A DNA stretch of 64,000 nt, taken from NCBI GenBank assembly GCA_035606355.1, contig DATNFO010000044.1, forward strand, positions 1-64,000. Direction: 5' to 3'. The stretch is from Sulfopaludibacter sp035606355. Its GTDB lineage: Bacteria; Acidobacteriota; Terriglobia; Bryobacterales; Bryobacteraceae. Shown here in pieces: positions 42,843 through 51,629 of the stretch. The notes beneath the pieces were generated by a model. It had not been told where the DNA came from, did not search any database, and saw only the letters and a program-made list of their open reading frames with translations. Made by a program: the position numbers and the translations under genes. The stretch's first letter is position 1. Each line of letters begins with the position of its first letter.

Positions 42843-44135
42843 ATGCACTCCTTCCTGCATCCGCGCGATGAAATCCTGCAAGCGATGGAGCGAATTTATC
42901 GCTATCGCATGACAACCACGTCCGGGGGCAATCTCTCGATTCGCGAACCGAACGGCGATATCTGGATCACACCCGCGCGGGTCGATAAAGGCGGCCTCAA
43001 CCGGTCGGACGTGGTGCTGGTGAAGGCGGACGGCACCGTCGAAGGGCACCGGCGTCCATCGTCGGAACTGCCGCTCCACCAGGCGATCTATCGTGCGCGG
43101 CCGGATATCCACGGCATCGTGCATGCTCATCCCGTGGCGCTGGTCGCATTCAGTCTCGTGCGGGATGTGCCGAATACCCGGTTGTTTCATCAGTCGTGGC
43201 ACGTCTGCGGGGAAGGCGGATTCGCTCCGTACGAGTTGCCGGGCAGCACGGCGCTGGGGGCGAGCGTTGCCGCGGCGTTTGCGCGCAATCACGATTGCGT
43301 GATCCTGGAAAACCACGGCGTGGTGACGGCGGGCGCGGATTTTCAGCAGGCTTTCCGGCGCTTTGAGACCTTCGAATTCACGGGAAAAACAATCATCAAG
43401 GCGCGGCTGCTCGGGCATGACGTGCGGTATTTGAGCGACGGCGAGATCGCGCTGGCGCGCAATCGCGGGTCGGACCTGCCGGAATTCCCGCACGAACCAC
43501 CATCGAGCGCGGAGAAGGAACTGCGCGCGCGGCTGTGCGAGTTTGTGCGCCGCGCTTACCGGCAGCGGCTGTTCATCAGCACGCAGGGCAGCTTTTCCGC
43601 CCGCCTGGATGCGGATTCGTTCCTCATCACACCGCAGAATGTGGATCGCGGGACGCTGCGCGTGGAAGATTTGGCCCTGGTTCGCGAAGGCCGCGCGGCA
43701 GCCGGTGCGGCGCCCAGCCGCGCGGCGAATATTCATGCGGCGATCTATCGCCGGCATTCGGACCTCGGCGCCATCATCAACGCTTATCCGGTGAACGCCA
43801 CCGCGTTCAGCGTTGTGGGCGCAGCCGTGGATACGCGCACCATTCCCGAAAGCTACGTGGTGGTTCGCAAGACAGGCATCGCGCCGTACGGATTGCAGTT
43901 TTCAGATCCGGAAACGCTCGCTGAAATGCTTTCGCCGCAGCAGCCCGCATTCATCCTGGAGAACGATGGAGCCATCGTCGCGGGCGCCGATCCGCTGGAG
44001 GCGTTCGACCGTTTGGAAGTGCTGGAATCCACGGCCGAGGCGATTATCAACTCGCGCGCGCTCGGGGCGATGTCGCCGATGAGCGACCAGGTGATTGAAG
44101 AGCTCGAGATCGCGTTTTTCGGGCAGCCGGCGTAA
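42843..44135 (+). CDS. Tandem class II aldolase: active N-terminal and degenerate C-terminal domain
   Basis: Encodes 431 residues from the ATG at 42843. Residues ~1-205 are a class II (fuculose-phosphate type) aldolase domain with zinc ligands E75, H94 and H96 (VHAHP) and H158 (ENHG). Residues ~222-425 repeat the fold (STQGSFSARLDADSFLITPQNVD mirrors TTSGGNLSIREPNGDIWITPARVD), but the ligand positions read Ala/Asn, Asn313, Tyr315 and Asp375 (INAYP, ENDG), so zinc binding should be lost. The likely reaction is cleavage of a deoxy-ketose phosphate to DHAP and lactaldehyde, fitting the lactaldehyde dehydrogenase gene 13 bases downstream. Confidence 0.9.
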   Translation: MHSFLHPRDEILQAMERIYRYRMTTTSGGNLSIREPNGDIWITPARVDKGGLNRSDVVLVKADGTVEGHRRPSSELPLHQAIYRARPDIHGIVHAHPVALVAFSLVRDVPNTRLFHQSWHVCGEGGFAPYELPGSTALGASVAAAFARNHDCVILENHGVVTAGADFQQAFRRFETFEFTGKTIIKARLLGHDVRYLSDGEIALARNRGSDLPEFPHEPPSSAEKELRARLCEFVRRAYRQRLFISTQGSFSARLDADSFLITPQNVDRGTLRVEDLALVREGRAAAGAAPSRAANIHAAIYRRHSDLGAIINAYPVNATAFSVVGAAVDTRTIPESYVVVRKTGIAPYGLQFSDPETLAEMLSPQQPAFILENDGAIVAGADPLEAFDRLEVLESTAEAIINSRALGAMSPMSDQVIEELEIAFFGQPA

Positions 44136-44148
44136 AGAGGAGGGATCC

Positions 44149-45585
44149 ATGCGGAACTACGACAATTTCATCAACGGCAAGTTTGCGGCTTCCGGCGGTT
44201 CGGAGCGCATCACGGTCACGAACCCATCGACGGGCGAGACCATCTGCACGGTTCCGGAGAGCACGGAGGCGGATGTGCAGGCCGCCATCGCAGCCGCCAA
44301 ATCCGCGCAGAAGGAATGGGCGAAGCGGCCGGCCGTGCAACGCGCTGCCGCGCTGCGGACCATTGCAGCGAAGATTCGCGAACAGGTGGAGCCGCTCGCC
44401 CGCGTAATCACCGAAGAGCAAGGCAAACCTCTGGGCCTCGCTCGTGTGGAAGTCGCGTTCACCGCGGACTACTTCGACTACATGGCGGAGTGGGCGCGCC
44501 GCATCGAAGGCGAGATTCTCGAAAGCGACCGGCCGGGCGAGACGATTCTGCTCTTTCGCCAGCCGATCGGCGTCATCGGCGGGATATTGCCGTGGAATTT
44601 TCCGTTCTTCCTAATCGCGCGGAAGGCGGCTCCGGCGCTGGTCACCGGCAACACCATCGTAATCAAGCCGAGCGAAGAGACGCCGCACAACGCGGCTAAA
44701 TTCTGCGAGCTGCTGGCGGCCACCGATGTGCCGCCCGGCGTCATCAACGTGGTGCACGGGCGCGGTCGCGTGGCCGGCAAAGCAATTTCTTCGTCCACCG
44801 ATATCGGCATGATCAGCTTCACCGGCAGCGTGGAGACGGGCAGCGCGATCATGGCTGCCGCGGCCCCGAATATTACGAAGGTGAATCTGGAGCTGGGCGG
44901 CAAGGCTCCGGCGATCGTCATGGCGGACGCCGATGTCGACCTCGCGGTCAAGGCCGTCAAAGCGTCGCGCGTCATCAATAGCGGACAGGTCTGCAACTGT
45001 GCCGAGCGTGTGTACGTGCAGAAGAAGGTCGCCGGCGAATTCGTGGACCGTCTCACCAGTGCAATGAAGGCCACGCACTTCGGCAATCCGCTGGCGGATG
45101 AATCGGTGGAATACGGTCCGCTGATCAATGAAGCTGGATTCCGCAAGGTGGAAGGACTGGTGAAGAGTGCGGCCGCGGCCGGGGCGAACGTGCTGACGGG
45201 AGGCAAGCGCGCGGACCGCGAAGGCGGGTTCTATTATGAGCCCACGGTGGTGGTGAACTGCCGGCAGGACATGGAGATCGTGAAGCGGGAAGTCTTCGGG
45301 CCGGTCGTGCCGGTGGTGCAATTTGACGATCTCGAGGAAGCGATCGAGCTCGCGAACGATTCCGATTACGGGCTGACCTCGTCCATCTTCACGCGAGACC
45401 TGAACACCGCGCTGCGGGCGTGCCAGGAGATCCGCTTCGGAGAGACCTATATCAATCGCGAACACTTCGAAGCGATGCAGGGCTTCCACGCGGGCTGGCG
45501 AAAGAGCGGAATCGGAGGGGCCGATGGAAAGCACGGGCTATACGAGTTCACGCAGACCCACGTGGTGTATCTGCAAAGGTCGTAG
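44149..45585 (+). CDS. aldA: Lactaldehyde/glycolaldehyde dehydrogenase
   Basis: Encodes 478 residues from the ATG at 44149; AGGAGGGATCC precedes it. It is an aldehyde dehydrogenase very close to Escherichia coli AldA in remembered sequence: VAFTADYFDYMAEWARR, GILPWNFPFFLIARK, INSGQVCNCAERVYVQK and EAMQGFHAGWRKSGIGGADG are nearly identical stretches. Catalytic residues are C282 (GQVC) and E249 (LELGGK). It oxidises L-lactaldehyde to lactate with NAD, the last step of the aerobic fucose/rhamnose route. The preceding class II aldolase supplies lactaldehyde. A large inverted repeat follows the stop. Confidence 0.96.
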   Translation: MRNYDNFINGKFAASGGSERITVTNPSTGETICTVPESTEADVQAAIAAAKSAQKEWAKRPAVQRAAALRTIAAKIREQVEPLARVITEEQGKPLGLARVEVAFTADYFDYMAEWARRIEGEILESDRPGETILLFRQPIGVIGGILPWNFPFFLIARKAAPALVTGNTIVIKPSEETPHNAAKFCELLAATDVPPGVINVVHGRGRVAGKAISSSTDIGMISFTGSVETGSAIMAAAAPNITKVNLELGGKAPAIVMADADVDLAVKAVKASRVINSGQVCNCAERVYVQKKVAGEFVDRLTSAMKATHFGNPLADESVEYGPLINEAGFRKVEGLVKSAAAAGANVLTGGKRADREGGFYYEPTVVVNCRQDMEIVKREVFGPVVPVVQFDDLEEAIELANDSDYGLTSSIFTRDLNTALRACQEIRFGETYINREHFEAMQGFHAGWRKSGIGGADGKHGLYEFTQTHVVYLQRS

Positions 45586-45590
45586 GTAGA

Positions 45591-45718
45591 GGCATCGCAT
45601 CTTTACCACCGAGACGCAGAGGACGCAGAGAGGTCACAGAGAAGACGAAAACGGCGTTCTTAGGTTTTCTCTGTGAACCTCTGTGTTCCTCTGTGTCTCT
45701 GCGGTGAGATGCGATGCC
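45591..45718. repeat. Large inverted repeat after aldA (copy 2)
   Basis: The left part GGCATCGCATCTTTACCACC, then GAGACGCAGAGGACGCAGAG; the right part mirrors it and ends TCTCTGCGGTGAGATGCGAT. Arms are about 45 bases. The left side matches copy 1 at 12688 almost base for base over about 55 positions. It lies between aldA and the TldD-like gene. Confidence 0.88.
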
Positions 45719-45781
45719 GCTAGTTTTACCCGTTGTACGGGCTACGTAGGACGTCCAGAGCCCGAATGTTATCCTAAGAAC

Positions 45782-47476
45782 TTGAACCACAAAGTATCGC
45801 CCCGCTGGGGTTTATTCTTTGCTGCGGCTTCTTTGGCCGCGGCCCAGCCGTCTGTCCTGCTCGACGCCATGAGCCAGGAACTCACCAGGAACTTCAGCGT
45901 GCTGAAGCAGAAGGCCGATCCCGCGCCTTACTATCTGAGCTATGAGGTGACCGAGAGCGAGTACCGGACGGTTACGGGCACGCTCGGCACGATCGAATCG
46001 AACGGGGAAGGGAAGACGCGCGTGCTGGATGTTTCGGTTCGCGTCGGCTCGCCGAAGCTCGATAATTATCACCAGGTGCGCGGCGATCGCGGCCAGTTTA
46101 CCTCGGGCGCAGTCCTCACGTTTGAGGACAACGTCAACTCCATCAAGCGCCGCCTGTGGCTGGAGACGGACCGCGCGTATCGCAGCGCGGCGGAGCGCCT
46201 CATCCGCATCACCACGAACGCGCAGGTGAAGGTGGCTGCCCAGGACAATTCCGGCGACTTTTCTTCCGCGCCGGCCGCGGTCTTCGAGCAGGCGCCGCCT
46301 AAGCTCAAATTCGACGACGCCGAATGGCGCGAGCGTGTCCGCAAGGTCTCGGCGCGTTTCGGCAATTATCCCAAGGTGCTCAACTCGCACGTCATGGTGC
46401 TCTGCCAGACGGATACTCGCTATCTCGTCAATACAGAGGGCAGCCGTATAGAGCACGGCCGTGGATTTTCGCGCGTCGTGATGTCTGCCTCCGCGAAGGC
46501 GGCCGATGGCACCGACCTCAGCACCTTCGAGACGTTCGAAGCCATTGACCCCAGCGGGCTGCCTGATGAGAAGACGCTGAATGCCACCGTCGACCGGCTC
46601 GCCGCGGACATCGCCAGCCTTCTGAAAGCGCCTGAAGCCGAGCCGTTCGTGGGTCCGGCGATCTTCTCCGGACGCGCGGCCGGGGTTTTCTTTCACGAGA
46701 TTTTCGGCCACCGCGTGGAAGGCCACCGGCAGAAGGACGATAGCGAAGGACAGACTTTTACCAAGAGCGTCGGCACAAAAGTGCTGCCCGATTTTCTCTC
46801 TGTGGTGTTTGACCCGACTCGCAGAAAGGTCGGCGGCGTGGACCTCAACGGCTGGTACGACTACGACGATGAAGGCGTGAAGGCGCGCCCCGTCACCGCG
46901 GTGCAGAACGGCGTGCTGAAAACGTTCCTCATGTCGCGATCTCCCATTCAGGGCTTTGCGGAATCGAACGGCCACGGCCGCCGGCAGCCCGGACTGGAAG
47001 TGGTGTCGCGGCAATCGAACCTCATCGTGGAATCAGCCAATGCCGTGAGCGAGGCCAAGCTTCGCCAGATGCTGATCGACGAAGTGAAGCGGCAGAATAA
47101 GCCGTACGGCCTTTACTTCCGCGACATCACCGGCGGCTTCACCACCACGCAGCGCGCCGGTCTTCAGGCGTTCAAAGTGATTCCGGTGATCGTGTACCGC
47201 GTGTATGCGGACGGCCGCCCCGATGAGATGGTGCGAGGCGCCGATATCGTTGGAACCCCGCTGGCGAGCTTCGCCAAGATTCTCGCGACCGGCGATAAAC
47301 CCGAAGTCTTCAACGGCTATTGCGGCGCGGAATCGGGGAGCGTCCCCGTGTCGGCGGTGTCGCCGTCGATTCTGGTGAGCGAGATCGAAATCGAGAAGAA
47401 GGCGAAATCCAACGACCGGCCGCCCGTGCTTTCCGAACCCACCGTGATGGAGAACAACAAGGGAGGCCAGCAGTGA
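45782..47476 (+). CDS. Secreted TldD-like metalloprotease with intact zinc site
   Basis: Encodes 564 residues from a TTG at 45782. Upstream in-frame ATG 45683 lies inside the inverted repeat, so the TTG, directly before a signal peptide (WGLFFAAASLAAA), is preferred. The TldD/PmbA fold shows the zinc helix HEIFGH (305-310, in GVFFHEIFGHRVEGHRQ) and a Cys514 in GYCGAESGSVPVSAVSPSIL, matching the Cys ligand of TldD. Cytoplasmic TldD works with an inactive partner, TldE/PmbA, to trim unfolded peptides. Here both proteins have export signals. The next gene, a zinc-less paralogue, starts at an overlapping GTGA. Confidence 0.87.
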   Translation: MNHKVSPRWGLFFAAASLAAAQPSVLLDAMSQELTRNFSVLKQKADPAPYYLSYEVTESEYRTVTGTLGTIESNGEGKTRVLDVSVRVGSPKLDNYHQVRGDRGQFTSGAVLTFEDNVNSIKRRLWLETDRAYRSAAERLIRITTNAQVKVAAQDNSGDFSSAPAAVFEQAPPKLKFDDAEWRERVRKVSARFGNYPKVLNSHVMVLCQTDTRYLVNTEGSRIEHGRGFSRVVMSASAKAADGTDLSTFETFEAIDPSGLPDEKTLNATVDRLAADIASLLKAPEAEPFVGPAIFSGRAAGVFFHEIFGHRVEGHRQKDDSEGQTFTKSVGTKVLPDFLSVVFDPTRRKVGGVDLNGWYDYDDEGVKARPVTAVQNGVLKTFLMSRSPIQGFAESNGHGRRQPGLEVVSRQSNLIVESANAVSEAKLRQMLIDEVKRQNKPYGLYFRDITGGFTTTQRAGLQAFKVIPVIVYRVYADGRPDEMVRGADIVGTPLASFAKILATGDKPEVFNGYCGAESGSVPVSAVSPSILVSEIEIEKKAKSNDRPPVLSEPTVMENNKGGQQ

Positions 47477-49218
47477 AGCGCGTTCTGGTTGCCTCCGCCA
47501 CGTTCGGCGCGCTGGCGCTGTTGAGCGCGCAAACTCCCGCGCCCGATCCCATTCTGCGCGCCATGCACGATGAGCTCGCCCGATCGCGGCAGATGAGCAT
47601 CTCCGGGCTGGAAGCGCCGTACTACATCGCGTACGGTGTTGACGATCAGGAGACATTCACCGTTTCGGCGACGCTCGGCGGCTTGCTGGTGAAGCGCCGC
47701 GAGCACTTCCGCGATCCCGACGTGCAGGTGCGCGTCGGCGATTACAAATTCGATAACACGAACTTCGCGGGCCGCGGCATCGGCGGGACCAATTACGACC
47801 TCGGCCGCTTCCCGCTGGAGAATGCGTATCCCGTGCTGCGCCGTTACTGGTGGCTGGAGACGGATTCGGCGTATAAGTCCGCGGTGGAGCAACTGTCGCG
47901 AAAGCGCGCCGCCATTCGCAATGTGAATCAGACGGAAGAATTGCATGACCTGGCGCACGCCGAGCCGATGCACTACGTGCGGGATTTCCGCCCGTTGACC
48001 ATCGATGAATCGGCCTGGGCGAACCGCGTGCGCGCGCTCTCCGCGGTATTTGCCGAGTATCCGGAAATCAAAACGTCCAGCGTGGAGTTGGAATCGTCCA
48101 CCGGCGGGTACTACATGGTGAACACGGAGGGCACTGAGGTGAAGATTCCGGAGACGGTGACTGTGCTCCGCGTGCGCGCCACGGCGCAATCCTCCGACGG
48201 CATGACCACGCGCGACGCGGTGACGTTTCAGGCGCTGGACGCCGCGCACATGCCAGGCGACGCGGAACTCACGCGCGGGGTCAACACGCTTGCGAAAAAC
48301 GTAGTGGCCCTGGCGCACGCGCCCAAAGGCGAGGATTATTCGGGTCCGGTGCTGTTCGAAGGCACGGCGGGCGCACAGGTTTTCGCTGAAGTGCTGGGAA
48401 AGAATCTGACGCTGACGCGCCGCCCTGTGATCGAAGGCGGTCGCGGCGGCTCCGCGATCAGCAGCGAACTGGAAGGCCGCATCGGCTCGCGCATTCTCCC
48501 CGATTCCTACGAAGTGGTCGACGATCCGACGCAGAAAGAATGGCGCGGCAAAGCGTTGTTCGGCTCGTACGAGATGGATCGCGAAGGCGTCGCGCCCAAG
48601 CCGCTGAATATCGTGAAGGACGGCAAGCTGCAGACGTTTCTGTTGACGCGTCAGCCGGTGAAGGGCTTTGAAGGTTCCAACGGCCGCGCGCGGCTGCCCG
48701 GCGCGTTCGGCGCTCATTACGCTAGTGTCAGCAATCTGTTCGTGAGCTCGACGGAAACCACGCCGGCCGCGGAACTGAAGAAAAAACTCATCGAGTTGAT
48801 TCAGCAGCGCAATAAGCCGTACGGCATCATCGTGCGCCGCATGGATTTCCCGTCCACCGCTCCGTTCGATGAAGCGCGCCGGTTGATTCAGGCGTCGCAG
48901 GGCAGTGCGCATCCGGTGAGCGCCCCCGTGCTGGTTTTCAAGGTGTTCCCCGATGGCCATGAGGAACTCGTGCGCGGCATGCGATTCCGCGGGCTCACGG
49001 CGCGTTCGCTGAAAGACATTCTCGCCACGGGCGACGACGCCGCGGCCTTCGAATACATGGACAATTCGGCTCCCTTCTCGCTGGTGGGCGGCGCGAGTTT
49101 TTCCGCCGAGGCATGCGTGGTCGCGCCATCGGTGATTTTCGACGACCTGGAACTGCGGCCGGTTGAGGAAGAGCAGCCCAAGATCCCGCTTGTGCCGGCG
49201 CCGGACATCACAAAGTAG
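47473..49218 (+). CDS. Secreted TldE/PmbA-like paralogue lacking the zinc site
   Basis: Encodes 581 residues from a GTG at 47473 that overlaps the TldD-like stop. The N-terminus is a signal peptide (MKRVLVASATFGALALLSAQ). It aligns along its length with the preceding gene (APYYIAYGVDDQETFTVSATLG, YPVLRRYWWLETDSAYKSA, KPYGIIVRRMDFPS). The HEIFGH position reads FAEVLGKN, and the late Cys-containing loop reads SAPFSLVGGASFSAEACVV, so no metal ligand set remains. By analogy with TldE it is probably a structural partner of the catalytic protein. Five bases separate it from the LptF-LptG gene. Confidence 0.87.
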   Translation: MKRVLVASATFGALALLSAQTPAPDPILRAMHDELARSRQMSISGLEAPYYIAYGVDDQETFTVSATLGGLLVKRREHFRDPDVQVRVGDYKFDNTNFAGRGIGGTNYDLGRFPLENAYPVLRRYWWLETDSAYKSAVEQLSRKRAAIRNVNQTEELHDLAHAEPMHYVRDFRPLTIDESAWANRVRALSAVFAEYPEIKTSSVELESSTGGYYMVNTEGTEVKIPETVTVLRVRATAQSSDGMTTRDAVTFQALDAAHMPGDAELTRGVNTLAKNVVALAHAPKGEDYSGPVLFEGTAGAQVFAEVLGKNLTLTRRPVIEGGRGGSAISSELEGRIGSRILPDSYEVVDDPTQKEWRGKALFGSYEMDREGVAPKPLNIVKDGKLQTFLLTRQPVKGFEGSNGRARLPGAFGAHYASVSNLFVSSTETTPAAELKKKLIELIQQRNKPYGIIVRRMDFPSTAPFDEARRLIQASQGSAHPVSAPVLVFKVFPDGHEELVRGMRFRGLTARSLKDILATGDDAAAFEYMDNSAPFSLVGGASFSAEACVVAPSVIFDDLELRPVEEEQPKIPLVPAPDITK

Positions 49219-49223
49219 GTTTT

Positions 49224-51551
49224 GTGCTGCGCCTGATCGGCCGCTACGTTTTCCGCGAAATCTTCACCAGCGCCGTGATGGCGACGCTGCTGGCGACGTT
49301 CGTCATCTTCCTGCAGCGCGCCGATATACTGTTCGGCATTCTGGTGGGCGCGACAAACGTCACACCGCGCATCGTGGCGACACTGTTCGCGTGGGCCATC
49401 CCCCCTGTGTTGCCGATGACCATTCCCTTCGGCGTTCTGGTCGGGATTCTCATCGGCCTCGGGCGCATGGCGAGCGACGGCGAGATCACCGCAATGCGCG
49501 CGGCAGGCGTCTCCAGCCGGAAAGTGATCGCGCCCGTGCTGCTGTTCGCGGTCTTCGGAATGCTGCTCGCGGGATACGCGTCACTGCGCCTGACGCCGCT
49601 CTCTATCAGCAAAAGCACGCAGCTCGCCAATGAGTTGCTCGCCACGCAGCTCACGGCGGACGTGGAGCCGCGCGTTTTTCTGGAGAACTTTCCGAACAAG
49701 ATTCTGTACATCGGGGACGTGCAGCCCGGACCTGTCGCGCGCTGGAAGCCCGTCTTCATCGCCGATGTGACGCCGCCCGAAAAACGCACCAGCGGCATGA
49801 AGGACAAAGCCGATGGGCCCATGGTCACGGTTGCCAAAGAAGCGCTGGCCGTTTCCGAGCCCAAAGACAATCGCATACAGCTCTCCATGACGGGCGTTTC
49901 CACGCACGAAATGGGCAAAGACCGCGTGTCCAACGACAGCATGGCGCTGCACAGCCAGCAGGCGCTGGATGCTTCGCCGCCGCGGCAGGAATCGCTCTCC
50001 ACGCGTGCCATGACCACCAGCGAACTCCGGCGGCCGAACAATTGGACCGGCAAGAACTGGAAGGAAGTGCAGATTGAATTTCACCGGCGCTTCGCCACGC
50101 CGATTGCGTGCATCGTGCTGGCGATGGTGGGAATTCCGCTTGGCATCGCTACGCGGAAGGGCGGCAAATCGGCAGGCTACGTGATCGCGCTGTTCCTGGG
50201 ATTTTTCTGTTACTACCTCTCGTCGGTGACGCTCATCGGCATCGCGAAACAAAAGAATCTGCCTGTGCCGCTGGCCGTGTGGCTGCCCGATGCCGCATTC
50301 TTCGTGGCCGGTTTCATCTTTCTGTTCCGCATGGAACTGCCCGGCGACCGCGATTTTCTCGGCGCTCTGAAATCGTTTGGCGACCGGCTCAAAGGCTTGC
50401 TGCCGACGCCGAAATCGCGGCCCGCCGATGCCGCGCGTCCGGGCGGCTGGCGCTTGCCGCTGCTGCCGCAGATTGTCGATACGTACATTCTCTCGAACTT
50501 CCTGTTCTATCTCGCGGTGTGGCTCGCCAGCCTGGTTTCGATGTTCCTGGTCTACAACTTCTTCGAGCTGATGGGCGATATGTTCCGCAACAGCACGCTC
50601 AGCCGCATGTTCGCGTACCTCTTTTTCCTCACGCCGGACCTGATTTACGAGACGCTGCCGATCTGCGTTTTGCTTGGCGTGCTGGTGCAACTCGGCGTCC
50701 TGAGCAAGCAGAACGAAATCACCGCGTTCAAGGCTTGCGGCGTGAGTTTGTATCGCATGTCCGCGCCAATCCTCGTCGGGGCGGCGCTGTTTTCGGGCGC
50801 GCTGTTCGCCTTCGACTACTCGGTGGTGCCGACGGCGTACATGAAACAGGACGCGCTGCGCAATGAGATCAAGGGTCGCGCGCAGCAGACGTGGCTGCGT
50901 CCCGACCGGAAGTGGATCATGGGCCGCGGCTCGCGCATTTATTACTATCGCTACTTTGACCCGCAGGAAGCCGTGATGAACGATGTGTACGTCTTCGAGC
51001 TGGAGCCGAAGACCTTTCGCCTGCAGAGGCAGATTATCGCCGAGCGCGCGCTGTGGAGTCCCAGCTTGAAAACGTGGATTTTCGAAAACGGCTGGCATAG
51101 CGATTTCACCAGCGATACCGATCGCAATACCAGGAACTGGCAGACCTCCACATTCCCGGAGCTCACCGAGCCGCCCGGCTACTTCCTCACCGCTCCCGTG
51201 CAGGATAAGCTGATGAACTTCATGGAGCTGGATCGCTACATCCGCGACCTGACGCAACGCGGCATCACCACCACGAAGTTACAGGTGCAGTTCTATCGCA
51301 AATTCTCGATGCCGCTGTTCGCGCTGATCATGGCGCTGATCGCGGTGCCGTTCGGGTTCCTGGTAGGCAGTCGAGGAGCAATGGCGGGAATCGGAGTGAG
51401 CTTAGTGATCGCGATAGCGTATCTGGCCATCAACCCGCTCTTCGAAAAACTGGGAGACGTAAACCTCCTCCCGGCTGCGATAGCCGCCTGGTCGCCAGAC
51501 GTAGTCTTCGCCCTGGTCGGCACGTACTTCATGCTCCGAATGCGAAGCTGA
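49224..51551 (+). CDS. LptF-LptG fusion: LPS export permease in one chain
   Basis: Encodes 775 residues from a GTG at 49224. Two YjgP/YjgQ units are joined. The first (~1-375) starts MLRLIGRYVFREIFTSAVMATLLATFVIFLQR and has IPFGVLVGILIGLGRMASDGEITAMRAAGVS. The second (~415-775) starts LPQIVDTYILSNFLFYLAVWLASLVSMFLVYNFFELM and has LPICVLLGVLVQLGVLSKQNEITAFKACGVS. Each has about six membrane helices around a periplasmic beta-jellyroll. In most bacteria LptF and LptG are separate chains that pair with LptB2 to move lipopolysaccharide to the periplasmic bridge. A ~50-residue linker (PGDRDFLGALKSFGDRLKGLLPTPKSRPADAA) joins the halves. No LptB or LptC gene adjoins it. Confidence 0.93.
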   Translation: MLRLIGRYVFREIFTSAVMATLLATFVIFLQRADILFGILVGATNVTPRIVATLFAWAIPPVLPMTIPFGVLVGILIGLGRMASDGEITAMRAAGVSSRKVIAPVLLFAVFGMLLAGYASLRLTPLSISKSTQLANELLATQLTADVEPRVFLENFPNKILYIGDVQPGPVARWKPVFIADVTPPEKRTSGMKDKADGPMVTVAKEALAVSEPKDNRIQLSMTGVSTHEMGKDRVSNDSMALHSQQALDASPPRQESLSTRAMTTSELRRPNNWTGKNWKEVQIEFHRRFATPIACIVLAMVGIPLGIATRKGGKSAGYVIALFLGFFCYYLSSVTLIGIAKQKNLPVPLAVWLPDAAFFVAGFIFLFRMELPGDRDFLGALKSFGDRLKGLLPTPKSRPADAARPGGWRLPLLPQIVDTYILSNFLFYLAVWLASLVSMFLVYNFFELMGDMFRNSTLSRMFAYLFFLTPDLIYETLPICVLLGVLVQLGVLSKQNEITAFKACGVSLYRMSAPILVGAALFSGALFAFDYSVVPTAYMKQDALRNEIKGRAQQTWLRPDRKWIMGRGSRIYYYRYFDPQEAVMNDVYVFELEPKTFRLQRQIIAERALWSPSLKTWIFENGWHSDFTSDTDRNTRNWQTSTFPELTEPPGYFLTAPVQDKLMNFMELDRYIRDLTQRGITTTKLQVQFYRKFSMPLFALIMALIAVPFGFLVGSRGAMAGIGVSLVIAIAYLAINPLFEKLGDVNLLPAAIAAWSPDVVFALVGTYFMLRMRS

Positions 51552-51629
51552 CAGTAGGTATCGGCCTCCCGGCCGGTACCAGGCGTGCGAAGCGCGCCTC
51601 AGGCAACCGGCCTGGAGGCCGGTTCGCTA
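51552..51629. repeat. Cluster of three palindromic hairpins between converging genes
   Basis: Three stems occur in a row: TATCGGCCTCCCGGCCGGTA (about 51559-51578), AGGCGTGCG/CGCGCCT (about 51580-51600) and AACCGGCCT-GG-AGGCCGGTT (51605-51624). The last adjoins GCTAC, in which the minus-strand stop TAG (51629-51627) of the isomerase-like gene is read. The first follows the LptFG TGA. Confidence 0.75.

Noticed and set aside
45683..45781. Extended N-terminus of the TldD-like protein from ATG 45683
   Set aside because: This stretch is the right arm of the inverted repeat plus unrelated sequence; the signal peptide begins after the TTG at 45782.
47317..48960. 547-codon minus-strand frame opposite the TldD/TldE-like genes
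   Set aside because: A shadow of high-GC codons: Arg/His/Ala-rich, no start signal, and it spans two real genes.
49581..51257. 558-codon minus-strand frame opposite LptFG
   Set aside because: No membrane or domain pattern, and it mirrors a clear permease gene.
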